Below are positions 36,476 to 46,122 of a stretch of DNA of 64,000 nucleotides, piece after piece. The first letter of the stretch is position 1. Every line of letters begins with the position of its first letter. The position numbers and the translations under genes are program-made. Source of the stretch: Clostridiales bacterium (GTDB lineage: Bacteria > Bacillota > Clostridia > Acetivibrionales > RGIG10202); the NCBI GenBank assembly GCA_017961515.1, contig JAGCXC010000046.1, positions 1 through 64,000 on the forward strand, given 5' to 3'. The notes under the pieces were generated by a model. It had not been told where the DNA came from. It was given only the letters and a program-made list of their open reading frames with translations, and searched no databases.

Positions 36476-39400
36476 ATGGGTAAAAAAAATTTTTCAGATA
36501 GGGTAGGAGATACATTAGGTAGTTATGCTAAGGCGATTTTTAAAGTTTCAAGTTGGCTATTTGGAATTTTATGGGGTTTTATGGCGCCCATAATTTTAAG
36601 TTTTCCAGGCCTTATAGTTGTGGCAATTGTTATTGCATTATTAATATATGATTTTACAATGAAAAGTATAATAAAAGTACAGTGGGTTTTGGGAACAACA
36701 ATTTCGGAAATAGGATGGGTTGGAAAGATAATAGGTGGAATTATAAAGGGAATTGCGTTACTTATGAAAAAGGACTTGGATTTAAAAACATATATGGCTA
36801 AGGCTGCTATAAAAGGAGCTATGGCGGGAGTAGAGTTTACAACAGCAGGAGTGACGAGTTTAGCGTCAATGGCAATGCAAGGAGGTATGTCAGTCTTATC
36901 AAGTAAGAGTGAAGTAATAACACAGGAAAAAGAATTGGGAATAGCACAGGAAGAAAAAACAAAAGGAGCTTTAGAAGAAGGAAAAAGCGAAACAAAAGAA
37001 GAGGAGAAACTTGTAAATATAACATATACTCAAGAAGATATATTTGATATAAATAGAAGGGAAACACTAAAATCATATGATATTACTGCCGAGATGCTTC
37101 AGTATTCATTACGTTTTGGGAAGTATTGGAACAAGGCACTAGCTACAGGTATGATTAGAAGAGAGCAGTTAGAGAATTACTATAAAAGGGTAAACGGAGA
37201 GTCAGAAATACCAATTATGGAGAGAAGTTCGGAAGAAAAAACAGGATCAATAAAAGATGTGTATTATTATACATATAATAGACAAATTGAGGTTATTAAG
37301 AATAAGGAGCAAGATTTAGAAAACTTAAATTACAATAATATAGAAAGTATTGATGATAAAATAAGTGATCTAGAAAGTAGTATAAAAAGTGAAACGACTA
37401 AATTAGAAACATGCAGTAAAGAAATAAATACTTTGAAATCGGATATAACAAAACTAAGAGAAGAGATAAAGGAATATGATAGTAAATTAAAAAATGGCGA
37501 GGAGTATACTGATGAATATAAAAACCTAGTACTATGTAAGAGTTTTGAGGGAGAAAATGTAATGAAGGATGGTTTACAAGTATACAGGGGGAATTTAAAG
37601 AGCGGTTCTTTGTCGTTGGATGATTATATGAGTGTAGATAAATATAACAATTCAATTGCAAAAATTATGAACGAAGAAGGAATTGATAGTAATTCTGAAG
37701 AGATTGATAGTACAGAGAGAAAAAAGGTATCTAATTCAAAAGAAGAGGATGATACTTCTTATTTAGAAAGTATATCTATTATAGATGAAGTAAATGAATT
37801 AGTTAATGATAAGTTATCTTTCTCGGTGATGACAGAATTATATGAATTTTTAAATAAATATTTAGGTAACATTGATATTTTATCTGATAATGCTAATAAA
37901 ATTATAAAAATGGAAAGTAAAAAAATTTCAATTTCAAAAGTTGAGGAGGCAGCGTTTGAGAATTATTATAATACCCAAAATGAAGTCTATAGCTATGAAG
38001 AGAATGGAACAAATTATGCGTACACAGTGGAACCAAATTCAAGCCAATATAGATCATGGGGAAAGAAAAAGGATCTTAGCCTTATAGTAGAGGCGTTAAA
38101 AACAGAAAAAAGTGATGTTGAAGCTAAAATAAATGGGTTAAAAACTTATATTAAGGAGATACAAGCAAAAGAAGAAGAGATAGGAACTAAAAATAAAGAA
38201 TTGAAAGCAAAGGAAAAAACTTTAAAAGAAATACAAACTTCACTTAAAAGCCTAGAAAGTTCAAAAGTTGAGTTAATTAATTTAAAAGTTGCATCAGATT
38301 CTCAAGAAGAAGAGAGAAAGAGAATATATAGTGAGTTACAGCAAGAGAAAGAAAAATTGTATGAATTGTTCATGGGACCTGAATTGTATTATGCGTTAGT
38401 AGAGGATGGAGATAAAAGCAATGAATGCAAATTAGATTATATAATGGAATTATATTATCCTAATGATACAGCGTATGAAAATTTGAAAGATGGTATTAAG
38501 GAATTACTTGATAATTCGGCAGATAGCAATTGGACTACATTGGATAAATTTGTTGGTACAGAGAATGGATTCGATGAGATGTCTATAAATGATGCACTAA
38601 ACAAAATGGTGCAGCCAAGATATGGTGGGTATGGATATCCTAAATCATTCTATACAACACAGAATAATGGGGATTATGTATTGGGTGCACAAGTATTAAC
38701 ATATGAGCATACAGCAGTCATTGCACCAGAAAATTTAAAACTTTTAGAGATAGGAATGAAGGATGATCCTACAGGCAATGGAAAGAAAATAGTATGTATT
38801 AGTTTCATAAGTACTGATTATGCAAGAGAATATAGAGTAATGGGACTAGAGGATATATCTAAGTTTTTTAATGCGAAGTTAAAGAAAGACTATAAAGATG
38901 CAGCTGAAGTAGTAATAAAAGAAAATGGAACATTAAACATAGCAGAAACAAATTATGAGGTAAATAACGTTATAATACCAGAGGGAACTGTAATAGGTAC
39001 ATTTGGTAAAAATATTGTTACATTGTTAGAAAGAAGGGCGGCGGCAGAAAGAGAGCAGGCAAAATTAGAACAAAATGCAAAGGTTGCGGATGTAAATAAA
39101 TACACTACAGAACAGAATTTAGCGATAATAAACAGTCCTAATACCTATGCGTCAGTATTTATTGAATTAAATGAAAGTAGCAGAAGTAGTGTGTTGGATA
39201 TAGAACCAGACTTTATTATTCCTATAGATAAAAAAGGAATGTATAGATATGCGACTACTGATAAGGAAAACAAAAGTAGTTTAGGAGCAAGAATTTATGG
39301 AGGTGCGATAAAAGCAGAAAAAGGAATGGCAATAACAGATATAGGGATAGATAGAGAAAAAGGTGAGTATATAAAATTTGCAGATGGAACAGAGTATAGT

Positions 39401-42400
39401 AAAGCAGCAAATAATATAGTGGAGTTTGGAGATAGGGCAAAGGAATTATTGTATTCAGTAGACCCTTATTGGAGTTCAAAAACATATGAATTTGATTATG
39501 ATAATAACGATTACGAAACAAAAACTAGTGATAATAAAAGCACAACGAAAAAAAGTAAAAAAGAAGATATAGTAATAGGAGATATAATAGGGGTGTCAAT
39601 ACAAGAGGAAGTAGTTGAGGATAATAGTATAAGTAGAGATGAGGTTAAAAAGTATGGTGAAGATACTGAAATTAGAGTAAAAACAACTGCTAAGGGATTT
39701 ACAACCACACATGTTAATAGGAAAACAGTAGAGATAAAGTGCGAAGAGGCGGGACAAATAGTACAAGTTGGTAAAGATAAGAATGGTATGTTAAAAGTAA
39801 AAATCAAGGGAAATACGAGTGGAGAAATAAAAGAGTATATAAATCTATATAAGATTGGAGAGAAAGTTAAATCTAAGTTAGATAGTACATTTACAAATAA
39901 AAAGAACGGGAAAAATTATAGATATGTAGATTGGGATATTAGTTCGTATGTAATGTATGATAATTATCCTGAAGATAAAAAAACTGGTGAGTTTGCCTCT
40001 GCTGATATGTACACTCTTTGTGATAAAGCAAAGAGTAAAATCCCAGCTGGAGAGGGTATATGTTTTAAGGGGAGAACAGTAGAAGTTAAGGATTCCCCCA
40101 AAGGTACAGTAGCGTTTAATGAATCCGATTCACTATTAGAAGTGGTTGCGCCAGAAAATTGCATTTTAACTAAGGCTGGGTGGAGTACTGATACTGGATG
40201 GACAGTGCAGCTTACAAGTTTAGATTATGAGAGAAGATATACATTCTCAAAGCTTAGTAGTTTTTCTCTTTGGATACAAGGAGTTATAGGAAATAAGATA
40301 GGCCCTGATTGGCAGACAAAGAAATATGATGATATAACAATAGATGAATATAGAATTATAGAAAAAGGAGAGATTATAGGTAGAATGGGTGCATCTGAGG
40401 GACCTGATATTGGTGAAATCCCGCTAATTGCACCAGAGACATTACGTATAGTTAAGATGGGTTATAAGGTTGCAAATAACAGTGAAGATGCTTATAGTAG
40501 TTATGCTAATGTAAAAGAAGCTGTGGAGGATAAAAAATATTATTGTGTGCGCTTAGAAAGTTTGGATGGAAAGAGAGCATATGAGATAGAGGATATGGAT
40601 ATATCTGGTTTAACAGCACATACAGTTATAAATGGATATGATGATGCGATAGTATTCTTAGATGAAGAATATAAAGACATTGTATATGCAAATTGTAGCC
40701 TAGCAAAGAACAAGCTAGGTACAAAAGAGAATAAGGCTATAGTAAAGAATATAGAAAATGTAAATATAGATATAATCACAAAAGTAGGTAAGGATACTAG
40801 TACAATTAGTACAACGTTACCTCAATATAGACTTAATACGTTATATTTATATGAAGGTGAAATTATAGGCTATGCTAAGATGAAGAAAACAACTGATAGT
40901 GTACAAAAGCTTGCGGGAGTACAGTCTAAGGAATTGCAAACTAGGATAAAAGTAGGAGCTTCGAAAAGTGTAGTTACAACAAGTGATACAGATAAGAGTA
41001 AGGAGCAAAATTTAGTATTATCAATGAGTCCAAAAGTATCAGACTTGTTTGATGCAGTTCATGTGGATGTATTAATAGAAAAGTTTGGTACATTAATGCC
41101 AAGTAATTTCTCTGAGAAAATATCTGAAAAGGGTATTACGATAACAAAAATTGAAGCAAAAAAAGAAGAGAATAAGTTCTTAATGTCTTATACAGAGAGT
41201 GATCATAGGGTAATAAAAGTACAGTGTTATAATAACAATGGGGAAGTTATTGCTACAACACAATTTAAGTACGCAAGAGACTTTGACAAGGGTGGTAGTT
41301 ATAATGTCATTAAGGAATTATGGTATTCTGGATCTGGTGACAAAGTTAAGGAAGATAAGACTGGATATACAAGGAATAAAGACAAAAATAATAAGTATAC
41401 AGTTGAAGATATAGCTTTGTATGTACCAGATGGAAATATAAATGAGGTATCTAAAATAAGAATATTTGATTCTGCAGGAAATTCTACAGATTACGACATA
41501 AATGAGATAAAATCCGTAGAAAAAGTAGATGAAGGGATTAAACTTAATATATTATTAGCAAGTGATAATGGTATGGGTATTAGTAGAATAGACTGTTACA
41601 ATAAAGACGGTAATAATATACTAGAAGAGATTGGAGCAAATATTAGGGTTGATGATGAAGATACTAGTATTTATTATATAAATAAAAAAGTATCAAGTGA
41701 TATAGATCAAGTTAAAGTAACAGGAAATACAGGTTATGTTATGTATTTAAAACCGCAGATGTTATCTGTTAATAAGGAGAATCAAAACTCGATAGAATTG
41801 AAATTTGCAAAAGGAAGAGAAGACATAAAGAAGATAGACTGTGTAGATGAAGATGGCAATATATATACTATGAATCAAGAAAACATAAAATCTATGCAAA
41901 AAGAGCAAGATGGAATAAATACACTTATCATAGGAAGAGCAAAGGGAAGTAATTTGTCAGGTAATGCATACAAAGTTAATCACATTATGATATACGATAC
42001 AAAAGGCCAATACACAACATATAAATGTATGACTATAGATGATGTACAAATGGGAAAGAATGACAAAATAGCAGAGATAGTAATAAAATTCACTGAGGGA
42101 GAAGGAGATTTATTAAGTTTAGTACAAGTGTATGAAAGAAATGCAAGTAAACCATTTTTGGAGTCTAGAGCAAATAACGTAAGTGAAAAGGTAACTATTA
42201 ATGTGGGAGCAGAAAGACTGGGTAAGATAGAAAAAGTTTTATTAAAATCAAGTAATGGAGATGTGACAGAGTATTACATTAGGAATAAGATATATAAAGC
42301 TGAGATTACAGGAACAGATACAGTAAGAGTGCAATTTAGTGCATATGGAAGCGAAAAGAAATTACCAAATATCGAATTATTGGATGCTAAATTAAATAAA

Positions 42401-44923
42401 ATAGGTGAGGCTTCCATAAAGGATATTACAGAATTTGAGCTATCTATAAAATTGTATAAAGGGCATACAACAGATGAAGTGCGTGTTGTAAAAATGGGTA
42501 GTAATAGTACTGTAGAAGACTTATACACCATGTTAAGTATTGAACAAAGTCCTAGTGGAAAAGAGTTCTTGATATTTAATAAAGAGGGTGTGGGACTAAA
42601 CAAAATAGAATACTATAAAGTCTATGGTGAGAAAAAGACTATAACTCACACAGAAGTCGTAGAGAAAAATAAAAAACTAGCATGTATGTACTATACAACA
42701 GATGATGAGGGTAAGATCAAAATAGAGAGTACACAAGAGGAAGCATATTTTATAAAAGACTCAAGTTTAAATGACGAGGATACAGGAATAATACTTTGGG
42801 ATGATGCAGGAATAGCAAGAGATGTTCAAATAAAACCGGCTATAACAGGATGTAGGGTAACGAATAAAAACAAACTACAAGTTGATTTTAGCAAAGGATT
42901 AAATGAACTTAAGACGTTGACAGTAGAAGGTAGCGGTAAGGTTGAAAAAACATTTAAGATTGCTAATGGTAAAGCAAAAACCCAGTATATTAACTTTACT
43001 ACTGGAACTACAAATATAAAGAAATTGACAGTAAGTGACATGAAAAATGTCGGAAGTTATACAGAACTTAAATTTGAGAAGGTTGATCATGAGAAGTATC
43101 CGTTGAAGAAAGTGGTTCTAGTGGATTCATTAGGATTTAAGGCAGAATATGATTTCTTGGAAGTAAATAATATTGTAAATAAAGAAAATTATATTGTAAT
43201 GTCAGTGAGTGGTGCAACAAGTGTGCAGTATTATACAGTAAATGATGGCCCATTTGAAGCAGAAAAAAGAAGTGATGGATACTATATACCAAAAGATGAA
43301 GCGACAAAAATAATAATTATAGATGGAACTTATACAAGCAAAAAAGAAATCTATGGACCAAGTATAATTAGTGCAGTGAAAAAGAGCCTTTTGGACAATG
43401 AGGTAGCAATTACTATAAGATCAGAAAAAGGTAAGGCTAACTCGTCTGAGTTGGCGTATATACAGTGCTTTAATGAAGAGGAAAATATAATTTTAGAAGA
43501 ACGTATAATTGTGAATGCAAAAAACCAAAATGAAACAACAATTAAGCTAGCAGATTGGCAGAATAAGGATATTTCGAAAATAAGAGTAGTTGATGAAATG
43601 GGTCTTATTGCAGAAATGCCAGCGAGTGAGATAATTGACAAGACAGAAGATGCAGTAAAATTTGAATGGATATCAGTTAATTTTAGTGAAGGAGTTGGAG
43701 GAATAAACCTTATAGCAAAGGTTGAAACTGAGATGTGGGAAATAGTAAAGGCAACATTCTGGAAAGATGATAATCAAAATGAATGTGAAAGTTCAATTAA
43801 ACATGAAGACGATAGTAATGTATGGACTATAATAGCAAATGTTAATAACTACGATGTAAATAAGATAAAACTTGTAGCAAGGTATAATGATAGTATAGTA
43901 AGGGATAAGGAATATAAGCTATTTACAATAGAAGAAGTTAAGAAAAATGGTAGCGATATTGAAATAAAAATACAGGGAGAAGATACAGTGGGAGCAGCAA
44001 ATGTATATGGTATCAATGGAGATCAAATAGTACAAGCAAGTTCTAAAGGCAATGGTAATTATGTAATAAGGGATGGGGTAGGAACAATAAAAGCAATTGA
44101 AGCAAGAAGTGCTAAAGGTTTGATAGAATTAGTAGAAGGACCTAAGATAAAAAGTGCAAATAAAGTTGATGCAAAAGATGGAAAGGTTAATTTAGAAATG
44201 GAAGTGCAAGTTAATGGTAAACCGTTAGATGGACGAATTAACGTTTGGGATGATAAGGGCAATAAATTTGACGTAGAATGTAAAGAAAAAGACTTAGTGA
44301 CAACAGTTGAGTTGGATAAAAAGTTGCAAGATATGAGCAACATAAAAGTTATAGCAGATACAGGATTGTGTGATGAGATAAGGGTGTTAGATAAAACAGA
44401 GGCAAGCAATAAAACAACAATAGAAAGCGTAACAATAGATGATACTAGTTATACAATAAGAATTAAAACTACAGATGCTCAAAGATATATCAAAGAAGCA
44501 ATTGCGGAGTATAGAAATGGTTATGATAGGTTGAGTGAAGATGAGATAAAAAGACTTAGTGTAGAAGATTGCAAAGAAGTAAAAATACCAAGGACATATG
44601 GTGATAATTTACCTATAAGCCTATCAGTTCGAGACGATAGGGGAGAATGGACTAAAGAATATAAACTTATGCATGTAGAAAAAGTTGAGGGCTTGGATAC
44701 AGGCGGAGTTAGGGTAACTTTTGATAGAAATTTATGTGGAATAATAGAGGTATATTGGCTTAATGAAAATGGACAATCTAGATTAGAAAACAACATCCAA
44801 GAAAAATATACAAAAGTATACGAGATAAATGAGTTTGTTTGGGGAAATGTTTTTATTTACGGATCAAATGGTGACAGAATTACAATTAGTAAAACAACTG
44901 AAGGATTTGAAATAATTGACTAG
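36476..44923 (+). CDS. Giant membrane-anchored multidomain repeat protein (2815 aa)
   Basis: The longest gene of the window; not a family I can name. No cleavable signal peptide is visible; a hydrophobic hairpin at about 24-60 and an Ala/Gly-rich hydrophobic stretch (110-143) anchor it. Coiled coils lie at about 270-340 and 533-632. Residues about 700-1530 hold three copies of an APE(N/T)-L-type unit (near 748, 1223, 1320: IAPENLKLLEIG, VAPENCILTKAG, IAPETLRIVKMG) with matching GxxIGxxG segments (GTVIGTFG, GEIIGRMG, GEIIGYAK), reminiscent of degenerate barrel-sandwich or LytM-like folds without catalytic His/Asp. From about 1560 to the end it is a series of beta domains, at least nine ending in a strand like KIRIFDSAG or KVVLVDSLG. 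There are no Cys-rich or sortase motifs. It lies between the TrbL-like genes and a small protein with similar strands; a structural or surface role is inferred. Confidence 0.75.
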   Translation: MGKKNFSDRVGDTLGSYAKAIFKVSSWLFGILWGFMAPIILSFPGLIVVAIVIALLIYDFTMKSIIKVQWVLGTTISEIGWVGKIIGGIIKGIALLMKKDLDLKTYMAKAAIKGAMAGVEFTTAGVTSLASMAMQGGMSVLSSKSEVITQEKELGIAQEEKTKGALEEGKSETKEEEKLVNITYTQEDIFDINRRETLKSYDITAEMLQYSLRFGKYWNKALATGMIRREQLENYYKRVNGESEIPIMERSSEEKTGSIKDVYYYTYNRQIEVIKNKEQDLENLNYNNIESIDDKISDLESSIKSETTKLETCSKEINTLKSDITKLREEIKEYDSKLKNGEEYTDEYKNLVLCKSFEGENVMKDGLQVYRGNLKSGSLSLDDYMSVDKYNNSIAKIMNEEGIDSNSEEIDSTERKKVSNSKEEDDTSYLESISIIDEVNELVNDKLSFSVMTELYEFLNKYLGNIDILSDNANKIIKMESKKISISKVEEAAFENYYNTQNEVYSYEENGTNYAYTVEPNSSQYRSWGKKKDLSLIVEALKTEKSDVEAKINGLKTYIKEIQAKEEEIGTKNKELKAKEKTLKEIQTSLKSLESSKVELINLKVASDSQEEERKRIYSELQQEKEKLYELFMGPELYYALVEDGDKSNECKLDYIMELYYPNDTAYENLKDGIKELLDNSADSNWTTLDKFVGTENGFDEMSINDALNKMVQPRYGGYGYPKSFYTTQNNGDYVLGAQVLTYEHTAVIAPENLKLLEIGMKDDPTGNGKKIVCISFISTDYAREYRVMGLEDISKFFNAKLKKDYKDAAEVVIKENGTLNIAETNYEVNNVIIPEGTVIGTFGKNIVTLLERRAAAEREQAKLEQNAKVADVNKYTTEQNLAIINSPNTYASVFIELNESSRSSVLDIEPDFIIPIDKKGMYRYATTDKENKSSLGARIYGGAIKAEKGMAITDIGIDREKGEYIKFADGTEYSKAANNIVEFGDRAKELLYSVDPYWSSKTYEFDYDNNDYETKTSDNKSTTKKSKKEDIVIGDIIGVSIQEEVVEDNSISRDEVKKYGEDTEIRVKTTAKGFTTTHVNRKTVEIKCEEAGQIVQVGKDKNGMLKVKIKGNTSGEIKEYINLYKIGEKVKSKLDSTFTNKKNGKNYRYVDWDISSYVMYDNYPEDKKTGEFASADMYTLCDKAKSKIPAGEGICFKGRTVEVKDSPKGTVAFNESDSLLEVVAPENCILTKAGWSTDTGWTVQLTSLDYERRYTFSKLSSFSLWIQGVIGNKIGPDWQTKKYDDITIDEYRIIEKGEIIGRMGASEGPDIGEIPLIAPETLRIVKMGYKVANNSEDAYSSYANVKEAVEDKKYYCVRLESLDGKRAYEIEDMDISGLTAHTVINGYDDAIVFLDEEYKDIVYANCSLAKNKLGTKENKAIVKNIENVNIDIITKVGKDTSTISTTLPQYRLNTLYLYEGEIIGYAKMKKTTDSVQKLAGVQSKELQTRIKVGASKSVVTTSDTDKSKEQNLVLSMSPKVSDLFDAVHVDVLIEKFGTLMPSNFSEKISEKGITITKIEAKKEENKFLMSYTESDHRVIKVQCYNNNGEVIATTQFKYARDFDKGGSYNVIKELWYSGSGDKVKEDKTGYTRNKDKNNKYTVEDIALYVPDGNINEVSKIRIFDSAGNSTDYDINEIKSVEKVDEGIKLNILLASDNGMGISRIDCYNKDGNNILEEIGANIRVDDEDTSIYYINKKVSSDIDQVKVTGNTGYVMYLKPQMLSVNKENQNSIELKFAKGREDIKKIDCVDEDGNIYTMNQENIKSMQKEQDGINTLIIGRAKGSNLSGNAYKVNHIMIYDTKGQYTTYKCMTIDDVQMGKNDKIAEIVIKFTEGEGDLLSLVQVYERNASKPFLESRANNVSEKVTINVGAERLGKIEKVLLKSSNGDVTEYYIRNKIYKAEITGTDTVRVQFSAYGSEKKLPNIELLDAKLNKIGEASIKDITEFELSIKLYKGHTTDEVRVVKMGSNSTVEDLYTMLSIEQSPSGKEFLIFNKEGVGLNKIEYYKVYGEKKTITHTEVVEKNKKLACMYYTTDDEGKIKIESTQEEAYFIKDSSLNDEDTGIILWDDAGIARDVQIKPAITGCRVTNKNKLQVDFSKGLNELKTLTVEGSGKVEKTFKIANGKAKTQYINFTTGTTNIKKLTVSDMKNVGSYTELKFEKVDHEKYPLKKVVLVDSLGFKAEYDFLEVNNIVNKENYIVMSVSGATSVQYYTVNDGPFEAEKRSDGYYIPKDEATKIIIIDGTYTSKKEIYGPSIISAVKKSLLDNEVAITIRSEKGKANSSELAYIQCFNEEENIILEERIIVNAKNQNETTIKLADWQNKDISKIRVVDEMGLIAEMPASEIIDKTEDAVKFEWISVNFSEGVGGINLIAKVETEMWEIVKATFWKDDNQNECESSIKHEDDSNVWTIIANVNNYDVNKIKLVARYNDSIVRDKEYKLFTIEEVKKNGSDIEIKIQGEDTVGAANVYGINGDQIVQASSKGNGNYVIRDGVGTIKAIEARSAKGLIELVEGPKIKSANKVDAKDGKVNLEMEVQVNGKPLDGRINVWDDKGNKFDVECKEKDLVTTVELDKKLQDMSNIKVIADTGLCDEIRVLDKTEASNKTTIESVTIDDTSYTIRIKTTDAQRYIKEAIAEYRNGYDRLSEDEIKRLSVEDCKEVKIPRTYGDNLPISLSVRDDRGEWTKEYKLMHVEKVEGLDTGGVRVTFDRNLCGIIEVYWLNENGQSRLENNIQEKYTKVYEINEFVWGNVFIYGSNGDRITISKTTEGFEIID

Positions 44924-44947
44924 TGGTGTAAAAGAGGAGGGATGGAC

Positions 44948-46066
44948 ATGGCAGCATTTGGTGCAGGAAATTTAAAATCATACATGGAAGGTGGCAGTGA
45001 TGAAGGAGATAGTTATTCTACAACGTCATCTTACGCTAATAATTTTGGACTAATATTTTTGTATGTAGCCGCGGGAGCAATTTGTATGATGTTGTTAGGG
45101 CCAGTGCTTAATGGTGGAAGTAGCACCACAGGTCCATCAAATGGAGGCCAAAATGGTAGTAGTGTTACCAATATATCTGGCAATAATGATAACAGTAACA
45201 ATAATGGAGGGAGTAGTAGCAGTAGTGAAAATCAAGATAAAATTGTTACGTCAGATATGCTAGATGCGGAGACGATATATGGATCGCTAATAGAGACTAA
45301 TATAAATGTTTTACTGGATGATCTAAGCCAAACAAGTGCATGGGTTTCATCAGGGGATCCAGATTTAGTGCTTAAGGTATTAGAGAAGAAGACATATGAT
45401 AATTCCATGGTAGATAAATTTGATGTAGAAGTAACGGGATATGGAAGCAATAAAGAAGGAGAAATAGGAGAGGAAGAAGCTCTTAAATTAGTAGAGGCGC
45501 TTAGAGGGAATAGTTCTGTTAAAGCAGACTTTACAATAAGAATAAGGCCGTTGATAGATGGGAACACCAGAATATCTAAAATAGTGGTAACCGATAAAGA
45601 CGGGAAAAAAGAAGTGACAGAGATTGCGGAAGGGGATACAAAGAAAAAGAAATTTGAACTAAAAAATATTAAATTGCCAATAAAAGAAATTACGGTGTAT
45701 GATAAAAGTGGGGCAAGTGCGTCGTATGCAGGACCTAATATTACCAATGCGAGCGTAACTTATAATTCTAAAGTTGAATCTGAAAAGGGAACAGAAGAAG
45801 GGGCTGAAAATGAAAAAGTAAAGGCTAAAGTAAAAGTAATGGTTAATAATTATACACAGGGAATAGTAATATGCCCTGTATCAAAAAGGGAAAGTCAAGA
45901 GTACATTAATTATTTTTATGACATTAAAGCAAAGGATTCTAAAGAAGACGGGGTGTGGAAGTATGATTATGAGCACGAGACCAGTGAAGTGGAAACTTCT
46001 GGAGAGATAAAAAAGATAATTGTAATTAATAGAGAAGGATTTTGTACTGAGCGGTACGTATTGTAG
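44948..46066 (+). CDS. Single-pass membrane protein sharing beta motifs with the giant protein
   Basis: ATG 44948 (372 aa, MAAFGAGNLK) is 7 bases from GGAGG; the upstream ATG 44942 is too close. A short soluble N-terminus precedes one membrane helix (about 33-54, GLIFLYVAAGAICMMLLGPV), then a 40-residue Gly/Ser/Asn linker. The remaining 280 residues resemble the giant protein's C-terminal domains: strands KIVVTDKDG (about 211), EITVYDKSG (about 248) and KIIVINREG (about 356), each followed by a polar turn. I infer an N-in, C-out topology and that it works with the giant protein. It closes the collinear series that starts at 30145; rqcH behind it has its own promoter. Confidence 0.75.
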   Translation: MAAFGAGNLKSYMEGGSDEGDSYSTTSSYANNFGLIFLYVAAGAICMMLLGPVLNGGSSTTGPSNGGQNGSSVTNISGNNDNSNNNGGSSSSSENQDKIVTSDMLDAETIYGSLIETNINVLLDDLSQTSAWVSSGDPDLVLKVLEKKTYDNSMVDKFDVEVTGYGSNKEGEIGEEEALKLVEALRGNSSVKADFTIRIRPLIDGNTRISKIVVTDKDGKKEVTEIAEGDTKKKKFELKNIKLPIKEITVYDKSGASASYAGPNITNASVTYNSKVESEKGTEEGAENEKVKAKVKVMVNNYTQGIVICPVSKRESQEYINYFYDIKAKDSKEDGVWKYDYEHETSEVETSGEIKKIIVINREGFCTERYVL

Positions 46067-46089
46067 AAAATGCGCATTTGGTGTATTAT
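46061..46089 (+). promoter_or_regulatory. Promoter of rqcH
   Basis: TTGTAG (46061-46066, overlapping the preceding stop codon), 17-base spacer, TATTAT (46084-46089), 33 bases before the rqcH ATG. Confidence 0.6.
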
Positions 46090-46122
46090 AGAATAAGTGA
46101 ACAGGAAAAGGAGTTGTAGAAT

